Below, piece after piece: positions 24,232 through 32,616 of a stretch of DNA of 51,100 nucleotides; within the stretch, counting starts at the first letter, position 1; each line of letters starts with the position of its first letter. The DNA is from an uncultured Bacteroidia bacterium. Lineage in GTDB: Bacteria; Bacteroidota; Bacteroidia; Bacteroidales; UBA932. The DNA lies in NCBI GenBank assembly GCA_902784965.1, contig CACZWU010000013.1, positions 1-51,100 on the forward strand, written 5' to 3'. Under the pieces are notes generated by a model. That model was not told the origin of the DNA, made no database searches, and was given only the letters and a program-made list of their open reading frames with translations. The position numbers and the translations under genes were made by a program.

Positions 24232-24408
24232 ATGGGAAAAAAGAGGTTAATGTACGAGCGGCCGCAGGTGATTGCCATGAATATCGAGCCGTCGGGTGTT
24301 CTTTGTGGCTCTAACCCAAACAGCAAAATGAACTTAGAAACCATGAACCGCAATTTCGTGGTATTCTATTTTGGAATTGACGGTATCAATAATGGCGGTG
24401 ATCTTTAA
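24232..24408 (+). CDS. 58-residue hypothetical peptide ahead of the lipoprotein
   Basis: ATG 24232 to TAA 24406-24408. The sequence begins MGKKRLMYERPQVIAMNIEP and continues SGVLCGSNP. The pattern basic start - Y-E-(R/K)-P - hydrophobic/acidic strand - GVLC-S recalls short peptides often found before surface-protein genes in Bacteroidales, but I cannot name a family. No signal peptide. It has one Cys (residue 25). It lies between the promoter at 24185 and the Shine-Dalgarno of the lipoprotein gene 19 bases downstream, so it is the first gene of that operon, or a leader peptide that controls it. Confidence 0.6.
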   Translation: MGKKRLMYERPQVIAMNIEPSGVLCGSNPNSKMNLETMNRNFVVFYFGIDGINNGGDL

Positions 24409-24413
24409 TATAT

Positions 24414-24420
24414 AGGAGGA
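24414..24420 (+). promoter_or_regulatory. Shine-Dalgarno site of the lipoprotein gene
   Basis: AGGAGGA, seven bases before ATG 24428, one of the strongest ribosome-binding sites in the window. Confidence 0.7.
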
Positions 24421-24427
24421 AACGACA

Positions 24428-26077
24428 ATGAAACAGATGAAAGCTATCACATACGGCGCTGCCGCTTCGCTGATCCTGATGATGGCCCTGCTGGCCTGCA
24501 CTTCGCAGGAGATCGGGGAAACGCCCGTTCCCGAAACGACGGTGGAGCAGGTCGTTGCGCCTGTCGAACAGCCTGTCACCGTTCCCTTCACGCTGACCCT
24601 CGGCTCGGATGAAACCAAGGTCACCATTGAGGGCCCGGAAAAAAAGTATAAAATCCAGGAAGGCGACAAGCTTTCCATTTCCGGCGTAGGCAGGACGATT
24701 ACGGGAACCTTGACCTATAATAAAAATAAGAACAAACCCGGAAAGGGTCCTGGCCAGAATAATAACAATAAGTTTGCTTTTGACGGAGAACTGACCTATT
24801 ATGCCAGTGAGGGGGATCTCTTCGAGACGAATGCCCAGATGGAGGCCGTTCTTTTCAACGATAACAACCCGTTGGATTTCGACTACAGTAAAGCTGTTGC
24901 AACGGACCTGAAAACGGCCGTCGAGCAGTTCAGCCGTTTTACGGCAAACTTCCATGCCAATGACGAAACGACGATGCTGGTACAATCGTCCGCTTTCTTG
25001 GAAGTCGAAATCACGCTCTATGGCAACAGCGGCTTGACCAGCGTGCCGGTGGCAGTCTCGGATGCCAGCGGAAAGCTGAATGCGAAAGGTGAAGTGACCC
25101 TCAAGGGTGAAAAGAAGCCGGGCAAGCACGAGACCAAAGTGAGTTTCGTCGCCGCCGTTCCGGGTGGCATCGAACCCGCGAACCCGGTGGTCAGGATCTG
25201 CGGAAGGGATATTCCTTTCACTGGCAAAGAACTGGTAGCCAGCAATTCATACAAGATCAAACGCGATGTCTATCCTGCCGCAGGCGATCCGTACTACAGC
25301 GACGGTATCTGGGGCACTGAGGGCCATGCTGCGGGTGCCGTTCCCGTGGGTATCATCGTCTATGTGAACAAGGGCAACGCTTCGGTCCACCCCAGCAAAT
25401 ACGAAGGCAAGGAACTCAAGGACAATGGCAATCATATCGCGAAATTTGCGGAGGCAATTACGGGCAAGGACAAGATTGCGCTCGTGATGGCCCTCCACAA
25501 TGCCGCTGAAAACGTGTCCTGGTCGTCTTCCAAGAAGAGTGCCCTGGATGGCAAGGGCATCACAAAGTTGATAGAGGCGATGGAAGACTTCGACGGTGCC
25601 GGACACACCCGGACCTTGTGCGGCCTGAAGGATAGTTATCCTGCCGCGAAGGCTGCCAGCGAATACGCTCCGGAGGGCACTTCCGGCTGGTTCCTGCCTT
25701 CGGCCGGACAGTGGGTAGCCGCCGTTTACGACCTCGGCCAGTCGGACGATGCGTACACCTGGATCAACGACAACAACCAGCTTCTGGAAAAATGTGTCAT
25801 CAACAATGTCCTTCGGGTGAAGGAAACCAATAACCCCAGTGAATATATCCTCAATATCTTCAACGAGTACATGAAGAAATATGAGGGCACAGCCTTCGAT
25901 GGCGACTGCAGCTATTGGACTTCCTCGGAGCTCAAGAAGGATAACAAATACGATAAAGCCATTCGCGTCAATTTCTCAAAGTCAGACGTTAACGGCCACA
26001 ACACTTGCTTCAAGGTGGGCGACAAAGACAAACCGTCGAAAGACAAACTCCACGTCCGTCCCTTCCTGATCTTCTAG
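24428..26077 (+). CDS. Fimbrillin-like surface lipoprotein with C-terminal DUF1566/Lcl-type domain
   Basis: 549 residues. A lipobox (LLAC, Cys24) predicts an exported lipoprotein. Residues ~50-240 are beta-rich with a low-complexity Asn/Lys insert (NKNKNKPGKGPGQNNNNK). The C-terminal ~270 residues carry the signature of DUF1566/Lcl domains: GWFLPSAGQWVAA, SYWTSSE and the terminal VRPFLIF. Such proteins occur in Bacteroidales fimbrial and surface-display loci, so an adhesin or pilus-tip role is possible but unproven. It is the end of the operon controlled from 24096-24192 and is followed by a strong terminator. Confidence 0.7.
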   Translation: MKQMKAITYGAAASLILMMALLACTSQEIGETPVPETTVEQVVAPVEQPVTVPFTLTLGSDETKVTIEGPEKKYKIQEGDKLSISGVGRTITGTLTYNKNKNKPGKGPGQNNNNKFAFDGELTYYASEGDLFETNAQMEAVLFNDNNPLDFDYSKAVATDLKTAVEQFSRFTANFHANDETTMLVQSSAFLEVEITLYGNSGLTSVPVAVSDASGKLNAKGEVTLKGEKKPGKHETKVSFVAAVPGGIEPANPVVRICGRDIPFTGKELVASNSYKIKRDVYPAAGDPYYSDGIWGTEGHAAGAVPVGIIVYVNKGNASVHPSKYEGKELKDNGNHIAKFAEAITGKDKIALVMALHNAAENVSWSSSKKSALDGKGITKLIEAMEDFDGAGHTRTLCGLKDSYPAAKAASEYAPEGTSGWFLPSAGQWVAAVYDLGQSDDAYTWINDNNQLLEKCVINNVLRVKETNNPSEYILNIFNEYMKKYEGTAFDGDCSYWTSSELKKDNKYDKAIRVNFSKSDVNGHNTCFKVGDKDKPSKDKLHVRPFLIF

Positions 26078-26093
26078 GCCGGAACGAGGCACA

Positions 26094-26129
26094 AAAAAGA
26101 ATGGCTCCTTCACGGGAGCCATTCTTTTT
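26094..26129. terminator. Bidirectional terminator
   Basis: A perfect 15-bp stem (AAAAAGAATGGCTCC at 26094-26108 with its complement at 26115-26129) with a 6-base loop; A and T runs on both sides let it work for the lipoprotein gene (+) and the convergent HPRT-adenylate kinase gene (-). Confidence 0.9.
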
Positions 26130-26144
26130 GTATGCACGAAGCCG

Positions 26145-27269
26145 TTACATCAGCGCGCAGAGCTTGTCGAAGACCTCGTCGATGGTGCCCAGCCCGTCGA
26201 CCTCCTTGTAGACGCCGCGGCCCTTGTAGTAGGAGATCACGGGTTCGGTCTTGGCGTGATAGGTGTCGATGCGGTTGCGGATGATTTCGGGCTTGGTGTC
26301 GTCCACGCGGTTCTCCACTTCGGCGCGATGGCGGATGCGCTCGAAGACCGTCTCGTCGGGGATGGCCAGCGAGAGCACGGTGTCGATCTTCTGGCCGCGG
26401 GCGGCCAGCATCGCGTCGAGGTGCTCGGCCTGGGCGGTGGTGCGGGGGAAGCCGTCGAAGATGAAGCCCTTCACGTCGGGATGAGTGTCGAGTTCGGAAG
26501 CGATCATGCCTTCCACCACCGAGTCGGGTACGAGTTCTCCGTTGTCGATCAGAGATTTGGCTTGCAGGCCGAGGGGCGTGCCGGCAGCGATTTCGCGGCG
26601 CAGCAGGTCGCCGGTCGAGACGTGACGCAGGCCGTAGCGTTCGACCAGCCGTGCGGCCTGGGTGCCTTTGCCGGCGCCCGGAGGGCCGAAGATCAGATAG
26701 TGCTTCATGGTTTTGGCAGGTTTTTTATCAGTATCGAGAATATAGATGTCCTTGTAGTTGCGGCCCAGCTGGTCGTAGTCCAGCCCGAAGCCCACGATGA
26801 AGCGGTTTTCGATCTCCATGGCCACGTAGTCGAGCTTGAGGTCTTTCTTGTAGACTTCGGGCTTGAGCAGCATGGTGCAGATCTTCACGTTGGCGGCTCC
26901 GGCGTCGCGCAGCAGGGCGTAGAGGTCGGTGATGGTCTTGCCCGTGTCGACGATATCTTCCACCACGATGACCGTGCGCCCCTTGATGGAAGAGGTCAGG
27001 CCCAGGACCTTGCGGGTAATACCCGTGGAGAGGGTCCCCTCATAGGAAGAAAGCCGTACGCTCGAGAATTCGCAGGGGAAATCGAGGCGTTTCATCAGCT
27101 CGCCCGTGAAGAGGATGGAGCCGTTGAGCACGCAGAGTACGATGGGAATGCCGTCGAAATCCTTGAAATCGTGGTTGATGCGTTCCGCTACGGCGTCGAT
27201 GGCCTTTTCCAGCTGCTCGTAGGAGATATAGGGGACGAAATCTTTGTCCTTGAGATGAATTTTGTTCAT
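26145..27269 (-). CDS. Fused hypoxanthine phosphoribosyltransferase - adenylate kinase
   Basis: 374 residues with two complete enzymes in one frame. Residues 1-180 are HPRT: LCVLNGSILFTGEL and the PRPP loop VVEDIVDTGKT (about 102-112), salvaging hypoxanthine/guanine to IMP/GMP. Residues 188-374 are a short-LID adenylate kinase starting MKHYLIFGPPGAGKGT, with TGDLLRREIAAGTPLG and DGFPRTTAQAEHL; it balances AMP, ADP and ATP. The junction is a short linker (DTDKKPAKT) with no stop. Met188 (26706-26708) could be an internal start giving free adenylate kinase. A frameshift or lost stop is less likely because both parts are intact. The weak box CGAAAATA (TATTTTCG, minus) at 27293-27300 may be the promoter. 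Confidence 0.92.
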   Translation of the reverse strand: MNKIHLKDKDFVPYISYEQLEKAIDAVAERINHDFKDFDGIPIVLCVLNGSILFTGELMKRLDFPCEFSSVRLSSYEGTLSTGITRKVLGLTSSIKGRTVIVVEDIVDTGKTITDLYALLRDAGAANVKICTMLLKPEVYKKDLKLDYVAMEIENRFIVGFGLDYDQLGRNYKDIYILDTDKKPAKTMKHYLIFGPPGAGKGTQAARLVERYGLRHVSTGDLLRREIAAGTPLGLQAKSLIDNGELVPDSVVEGMIASELDTHPDVKGFIFDGFPRTTAQAEHLDAMLAARGQKIDTVLSLAIPDETVFERIRHRAEVENRVDDTKPEIIRNRIDTYHAKTEPVISYYKGRGVYKEVDGLGTIDEVFDKLCALM

Positions 27270-27305
27270 CGCGTCAAATGTTTTTTACAATGCGAAAATA
27301 AGCAT

Positions 27306-27313
27306 TATCTTTG
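27306..27313 (+). promoter_or_regulatory. -7 box of the helix-hairpin-helix outer-membrane protein gene
   Basis: TATCTTTG, exact consensus. An ATG five bases later (27318) is out of frame with the gene; the real start at 27376 implies a leader of ~58 bases. Confidence 0.55.
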
Positions 27314-27375
27314 TGATATGCGAGTGCCGTGCGCACTTGTTTTTGACATTTTATCAACTTTTTGACCGAGAGACG

Positions 27376-29145
27376 ATGTGCAGAGCGATGGTAGGGTCTG
27401 GGATTCTCTCCCTTTTCCTGTTTTTTTCCGTTAATGGAGTGCAGGCGCAGAGCGGCCTGCCCCGTTTCGTCGTCGACCAGATCGAGGCGCGCGCCGAAGA
27501 TGGCGCGTCGGCCGAAGACCTGGTCGCCCACTATGAGGAGCTGCTGGCGCAGCCCCTGAACCTCAATGCAGCCACGCGGCGCGAGCTGGAAGCGAGCGGG
27601 CTGCTGACCCTTTTCCAGCAGGAAAGCATCCTGGCCTGGCGGGAACGCTACGGTGCCATCCGCTCGGCGGCCGAACTGGCGCTGGTGGAGGGCTTCACGT
27701 CCGATGTCGTGGCCGAGCTCTGCCCCTTCCTGACCTTCGGCGAGCCCCTGACCGAACGCCGCTTTTCCAACACCCTGTCCCTCAAGGGGAAGAAAAAGTG
27801 GAAACAGCCGGGCTTCTCGTTCACGGCCAAGGAATCGTTCCTGTGGAAGCAGCTGGAAGTCAACGCCGTCCTGGACAATGACCCGAAGGAACGCATTCCC
27901 GATTTCCTCTCCTTGTCGGCCCGGTACAAAGACTGGTATGCCGGCGATTTCACCGCCCGTTTCGGACAGGGCCTCGTGGTATGGAAGTCGTTCAGCCTGA
28001 CGGCCTACGGGAGCCCTTCGTCCGCGGCCCGGCGTGGAAACGGCCTGCAGCCGTACCGCTCGACCGACGAATCGAACTATTTCCGCGGCCTGGGCTGGTC
28101 GCACCGCTTCGGCGCCTGGAGCGCCAGCGTTTTCTGCTCCCGGAACGCGCTGGACGCCCGCGTCGTGGACGACGCCTACACTTCGATCGCCACCGACGGA
28201 CTGCACGCCACGGAGGCCGAACGCGCCAAGCGCCATGCGATGCACGAATATGTGATCGGGGCCAACGTCGCCCGCGAAAGCGGCCGCTGGCATTTCGGCG
28301 TGACGGCCGTCGCGTACCGCTACGACAAGCACAACGGCCGCAGGGTCCAGGACTACAACCGCTACCAGCAGTACGACGGCTGGTGGGGCAACCTGGGCTT
28401 TGACTGGTACGGCTCGCTGGGAAGCCTGCGTCTCTATGGCGAGGCGGCCTTCGACGCCCACCTGGCGCCGGCGGTCCTTGCAGGGGCCTTGTGGAGCCCG
28501 TCGTACAACTTCGAGACCAGCCTCACGGCCCGCTGTTATGCGCCGGCCTACATCGCCACGCACGCCGGTGCGCATTCCACGCTCAGTTCGGTGTCCAACC
28601 AGATTGGCGCGATGGCCTCGGCGAAACTGATTCAGGGCGCATGGACCTTTCTGGCCGACCTGGAGTATGTGTACTATCCCTGGAAACGCTATCGGACGGA
28701 GGCCGGCACGCAGCAGCTCAAGGGCCGGCTGTCCGTTTCGCGGAGTTTCCGCCAGGGAACAGTCGTGACGGCACAGCTGGCGTACGGCACGATGTGGAAG
28801 GGACGGCTGCACGCCGACCTGCCGCTGGGTACGGCGTGGAAACTGTCTGCGCGCGTGGAGGGCGGGTTGCGCGGCGGGGCCTGCTACGCAGGCGTCCGCT
28901 GGCAGCCCGGCCGGCATTGGGACCTGGCGGCCCGGGTGACCGTGTGGGCGACTGACGGCTGGGATTCGCGGGTGTATTTCTACGAGATGAACGTTCCCCA
29001 GAGCTACGCGGTGGAACCTTACTACGGGAAAGGCGCCGGGGCGTACCTCGTGGTGAAGTACGCCCCGGTCCGTCAGGTGGCGATGTGGCTGAAGCTCCAG
29101 CAGGGTTACGTGTCCTACTTCGTGCGGATCTTCATTCCCGGATAA
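27376..29145 (+). CDS. Helix-hairpin-helix protein with predicted outer-membrane barrel
   Basis: 589 residues from ATG 27376 (a longer in-frame start at 27262 precedes the promoter; ATG 27388 is possible). Signal peptide to about residue 25 (VNGVQAQ). Residues ~50-105 form a helix-hairpin-helix pair of the ComEA type (LNLNAATRRELEASGLLTLF). The remaining ~480 residues alternate aromatic/polar strands (GLGWSHRFGAWSASVF; YVYYPWKRYR), as in an outer-membrane beta-barrel, and end in FVRIFIPG. Function unknown; DNA binding by the N-terminus outside the cytoplasm is possible. Its 3' end overlaps the convergent mltD gene by 31 bp. Confidence 0.75.
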   Translation: MCRAMVGSGILSLFLFFSVNGVQAQSGLPRFVVDQIEARAEDGASAEDLVAHYEELLAQPLNLNAATRRELEASGLLTLFQQESILAWRERYGAIRSAAELALVEGFTSDVVAELCPFLTFGEPLTERRFSNTLSLKGKKKWKQPGFSFTAKESFLWKQLEVNAVLDNDPKERIPDFLSLSARYKDWYAGDFTARFGQGLVVWKSFSLTAYGSPSSAARRGNGLQPYRSTDESNYFRGLGWSHRFGAWSASVFCSRNALDARVVDDAYTSIATDGLHATEAERAKRHAMHEYVIGANVARESGRWHFGVTAVAYRYDKHNGRRVQDYNRYQQYDGWWGNLGFDWYGSLGSLRLYGEAAFDAHLAPAVLAGALWSPSYNFETSLTARCYAPAYIATHAGAHSTLSSVSNQIGAMASAKLIQGAWTFLADLEYVYYPWKRYRTEAGTQQLKGRLSVSRSFRQGTVVTAQLAYGTMWKGRLHADLPLGTAWKLSARVEGGLRGGACYAGVRWQPGRHWDLAARVTVWATDGWDSRVYFYEMNVPQSYAVEPYYGKGAGAYLVVKYAPVRQVAMWLKLQQGYVSYFVRIFIPG

Positions 29146-30716
29146 ATCTTGCTCTTGCTGTTGAGGTTGTTGAGCTTGTAGATCGTGTTGAGGGACACCC
29201 CGGTCTTCTTGGCGATGCCGCCCAGGGTGTCACCCGACTTCACCGTGTAGTAGGAAGCGCCCGAATTGCCGGAGGATGTGGTGGTCGTGCTCTTCTGGCT
29301 GGCGGTGGTCGAGGAGCCGTTGCTCTTCGGCGCACTGCCATAGATATAGAGGCGCTGACCTACCCGGATGTTGTCGCTCTTGAGGCCGTTCCAGCGCTTG
29401 AGGTTGGCCACGGTGGTGTGGTGTTTCTTGGCGATGCTGCCGAGGGTCTCCCCGCTCTTGACCTTGTGGATTACGCGCTGTTCGCCGCTGCCGCCCGTTT
29501 CCTTGATCTTCTGGACGGCCACCGAGTTGAAGAACACGGAGTCCTTGTAGCGGTAGATGCTGTCCTGCAGGTCTACGTACGACAGGGTGTACTGGTGGGG
29601 CAGGTTGAGGATGTAGGTGTGCTCGGTGCCCGGAATGATGTCGTGGAGGTACTGCGGGTTGAGGTCGCGGAGCTCGTCCATCGAGATGCCGATGTTCTCG
29701 GAGATCTGTCCGAAGTGCAGGTTCTTCTCGACGTGGAAGGTGTCGACATGGGCCGGGAGGCTGATCTGGGTCGGCACGATGCCGTGCTCCGGATAGTAAT
29801 TCAGCGTGTACAGGGCGGCGATGAAGGCCGGGATGTAGCCGCGGGTTTCGCGGGGCAGGTAGTCGTAGATCTCCCAGAAGTCGGTCTTGCCGCCGCTGCG
29901 GCGGATGGCCTTGCTCACGTTGCCGGCACCACAGTTGTACGAAGCGATGGCCAGCGACCAGTCGCCGAAGATCATGTAGTTGTCCTTGAGCAGGCGTGCT
30001 GCGGCACGGCAGGAGGTCAGCGGGTCGAGGCGCTCGTCCACATAGGAGGTCATCTCCAGGCCGTACATCTTGGCGGTATTGTACATGAACTGCCACATGC
30101 CCTTGGCCCGGGCGCGCGAGACGGCGCGGGGATTGAGGGCCGACTCGATGACGGCCATGGCCTTGAGTTCCTTCGGAAGTCCGTATTCATCGAAAATCTC
30201 CTCGAAGAGCGGCATGTAATAGGTCGACAGGCCGATGATGCGCGCAGTGGTCATCGGCATCCGCTCGGTGTAGCGGATGATGGCGTTCTTGACGGCCTTG
30301 TTGAACTGCACGGGGATGAAGGAGTTCATCTTCTTGAGCCGTTCGATGTAGACATCGTCGGGGATGTTGCTGGTCAGCGAATCGAGCTCGAGGGTCGATA
30401 CGTCGAAGTCGTTGACGTCGATCTGCTTCTGGATGTAGTAGATGCTCAGCAGCGAGTCGATGTTGTCGGAGTTGTACTCGATGAGGTTCTCGATATCATC
30501 GTCCACGAGGATGTCGCCGTCAATATCGTTAGCCGGGGCGGTGAGCATCTGGTATTCATTGTAGAGGGAGTCGTAGGCCTGCTGCAGGGAGTCGAGCCGA
30601 TGGGTCAGTTCTTCGATGAGCTGGGCCTGTTTCTTCTTCTCTTTGGCGTTCTGCGCATGGCCCGTGGCGGGGACCAGCAGGGAAGCGAGCAGGGTGAGCA
30701 GGAGGAGTCGTTTCAT
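29115..30716 (-). CDS. MltD-type lytic transglycosylase with two LysM domains
   Basis: 533 residues from ATG 30716 (signal peptide LLLLTLLASLLVPATGHAQ). The goose-lysozyme-like SLT domain lies at about 160-310: VIESALNPRAVSRARAKGMW holds the catalytic Glu, followed by SYNCGAGNVSKAI and YIPAFIAALYTLNYY. Two LysM repeats follow (IHKVKSGETLGSIAKKH and YTVKSGDTLGGIAKK) that bind peptidoglycan. It cleaves glycan strands to 1,6-anhydro ends during wall growth. Last gene of the parA-parB-DUF5683 operon, four bases after the DUF5683 stop. A longer in-frame start up to 31157 only reads antisense-type sequence of the upstream gene. Confidence 0.9.
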   Translation of the reverse strand: MKRLLLLTLLASLLVPATGHAQNAKEKKKQAQLIEELTHRLDSLQQAYDSLYNEYQMLTAPANDIDGDILVDDDIENLIEYNSDNIDSLLSIYYIQKQIDVNDFDVSTLELDSLTSNIPDDVYIERLKKMNSFIPVQFNKAVKNAIIRYTERMPMTTARIIGLSTYYMPLFEEIFDEYGLPKELKAMAVIESALNPRAVSRARAKGMWQFMYNTAKMYGLEMTSYVDERLDPLTSCRAAARLLKDNYMIFGDWSLAIASYNCGAGNVSKAIRRSGGKTDFWEIYDYLPRETRGYIPAFIAALYTLNYYPEHGIVPTQISLPAHVDTFHVEKNLHFGQISENIGISMDELRDLNPQYLHDIIPGTEHTYILNLPHQYTLSYVDLQDSIYRYKDSVFFNSVAVQKIKETGGSGEQRVIHKVKSGETLGSIAKKHHTTVANLKRWNGLKSDNIRVGQRLYIYGSAPKSNGSSTTASQKSTTTTSSGNSGASYYTVKSGDTLGGIAKKTGVSLNTIYKLNNLNSKSKIYPGMKIRTK

Positions 30717-30721
30717 GTATT

Positions 30722-31732
30722 TCAGAATGTAAATTGCAGGTTGAGTCCCAGGGCTGGCTGGTTGAAGCGGGAACCGGAACCGGTGCTGGAGCCGGTGCCG
30801 GCACTGCCGTCGTAACTGGCGTATTGGGGGACGATGGGCTGGATGACGGTGGGCTGCACCTCCACCCAGGCGATATTGTCGCTCACGTCGAAATCGGCCA
30901 TGTAGGCGAACACGTGGGCGTCGATGACATTGAGTGCGTAGACGATGATGGTGGCCAGGATGGAGTAGTCCCGCCAGCGGCGGTACTGGTCGCGGTAGGT
31001 TTCGGCCTGCTGGGCCGTGATCTTGCCGATGTAGCCCGTCTCTTCGGTGTTGCGGTCCATCTGGGTGATCCAGCGGAAACGCTTGTATTGCATGTCGTTG
31101 AAATGATAGAAATAGCCGCAGGCGACCAGGCCGCCGGTCCAGATCGGAATCTTCCACCAGTCACCGTTGTTGGCCTGGCCCAGGCCGGGCAGCAGGAGCG
31201 AGTAGATGGTCGACTTGGCCGGGACGGGTGCCTTGATGGGTGTCTTGTAGCAGATGGCGCCGTCGAGCATCTGGGCCCAGTAGAAGGCGCCGGCCGCCAC
31301 GTAGCCGGCTGTCCGCAGGTAACGGTATTTGTCTTCGCCCGTATGCTGGTACTGGCGGTTGCTCCAGATGCCGGTATAGATGCCCGCACCCATGCCGGCA
31401 TAGATGATGGGCACTTTCCACCACTGGCGGTTGTAGATCTGGGCGGCGCCGGGTACCAGGGCCGTGCCCAGCAGCATGTAGCCGGGCGTCAGCGTGTCCT
31501 GGGTGAAGTAACCCCGCACGAGTTTCCTGACGGAGAATCCCTGGATGGTGTCGGTGGCGACGGTGGTGTCGCGCGACGACGTGTTGTTGGTCTCGGAACC
31601 CGGAGGGCCGGTCACCGTCCCGCTCCGTGTGTTGCCCGAGACATCGTTGCGTGTGCTCCGGAACTGGGCACTGACGCTGGTACAGGCAAGGGCCAGCAGA
31701 AGGAGGGTGACGAATATGCGGCGAAAGCTCAT
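30722..31732 (-). CDS. DUF5683 membrane protein
   Basis: 336 residues. N-terminal signal sequence (LLLLALACTSVSAQ) and several membrane segments built around WKVPIIYAGMGAGIYTG and a repeated PG-AQ/YN-RQWWK motif (LVPGAAQIYNRQWWKVPI; LLPGLGQANNGDWWKIPI), which is characteristic of DUF5683. The C-terminus is Gly/Ser-rich (GSAGTGSSTGSGSR). Function unknown. The position between parB and the transglycosylase gene is conserved in Bacteroidota as I recall it, hinting at a link between chromosome segregation and envelope growth. Its ATG overlaps the parB stop (ATGA). Confidence 0.85.
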   Translation of the reverse strand: MSFRRIFVTLLLLALACTSVSAQFRSTRNDVSGNTRSGTVTGPPGSETNNTSSRDTTVATDTIQGFSVRKLVRGYFTQDTLTPGYMLLGTALVPGAAQIYNRQWWKVPIIYAGMGAGIYTGIWSNRQYQHTGEDKYRYLRTAGYVAAGAFYWAQMLDGAICYKTPIKAPVPAKSTIYSLLLPGLGQANNGDWWKIPIWTGGLVACGYFYHFNDMQYKRFRWITQMDRNTEETGYIGKITAQQAETYRDQYRRWRDYSILATIIVYALNVIDAHVFAYMADFDVSDNIAWVEVQPTVIQPIVPQYASYDGSAGTGSSTGSGSRFNQPALGLNLQFTF

Positions 31733-32616
31733 TCTTCCGTTTTGAGGTCTTTGATAAAGCGTTCCACCTGATCGGCGTCCTTGAAGCGGATGGTGATGGT
31801 TCCGCTGCCGCCGGCTCCCAGCCGGACGGCCACTTTCCCGTCGAAATGCCGGCCTACGCGCTCGGCAAGGGTCTGGTAGAGTGCGGGAAGGGCTTGCTCT
31901 TCCGGGGCGGAGGCGTCGGCGTTGCCTTGTTGCACTTTCTGCTCCAACTGGCGGACCGACCAGCCGTTACGGACGGTCAGGTTGAACAATTGCAGCTGCC
32001 GGTCGGGCGTATCGACCCCCAGCAGCACCTTGGCGTGACCAGCAGAAATCTTGCCAAGCTTGAGCGCCTGCTGGATTTCTTCCGGCAGTTTCAGCAGCCG
32101 CAGGCTGTTGGCGATGGTCGCGCGGTTCTTGCCCACGCGCAGGGCCATCGCTTCCTGGGTGAGGTTGCACTCGTCGATCAGGCGCTGGAAACTGAGTGCG
32201 GTCTCGATGGGATCGAGGTCTTCACGCTGGATGTTCTCGACAATGGCCATCTCGAGCATCGCCGCATCATCGGCCTTGCGGATGTAGGCCGGGATGGAGG
32301 TCAGGCCGGCGGCCCGGGCGGCGCGGAAACGGCGTTCGCCGCTGATGATCTGGTAGCTCTCGGGGCCGGTCTGCCGCAGGGTGATGGGCTGGATGATGCC
32401 GAGCGTGCGGATGGAGGCGGTCAGTTCTTCCATAGCCTCGGGGTCGAAATCGGAGCGGGGCTGGTATGGGTTGGGGATAATCTGGTTGAGCGGCACCTCG
32501 TTTACGGCAGCGGGGTTTCCACTGGCGATCCGGTGAATGTCGACGGGTTCCTTCAGCGGGTCGACGTCGCCCAGCAGGGCGCCCAATCCTCTTCCTAAAG
32601 CGTCTCTTTTTGCCAT
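31729..32616 (-). CDS. parB: Chromosome partitioning protein ParB
   Basis: 295 residues. ParB binds parS, spreads as a CTP-dependent clamp and guides origin segregation. Seen: LGRGLGALLG at the N-terminus (ParA-contacting segment), the ParB/Srx core NQIIPNPYQPRSDFD, ERRFRAARAAG (the CTP-binding GERRFRA motif), VENIQREDLDPIETA, and the helix-turn-helix LRVGKNRATIANSLRLLKL. The gene overlaps parA by 22 bases. I saw no parS-like palindrome in the window. Confidence 0.95.
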   Translation of the reverse strand: MAKRDALGRGLGALLGDVDPLKEPVDIHRIASGNPAAVNEVPLNQIIPNPYQPRSDFDPEAMEELTASIRTLGIIQPITLRQTGPESYQIISGERRFRAARAAGLTSIPAYIRKADDAAMLEMAIVENIQREDLDPIETALSFQRLIDECNLTQEAMALRVGKNRATIANSLRLLKLPEEIQQALKLGKISAGHAKVLLGVDTPDRQLQLFNLTVRNGWSVRQLEQKVQQGNADASAPEEQALPALYQTLAERVGRHFDGKVAVRLGAGGSGTITIRFKDADQVERFIKDLKTEE

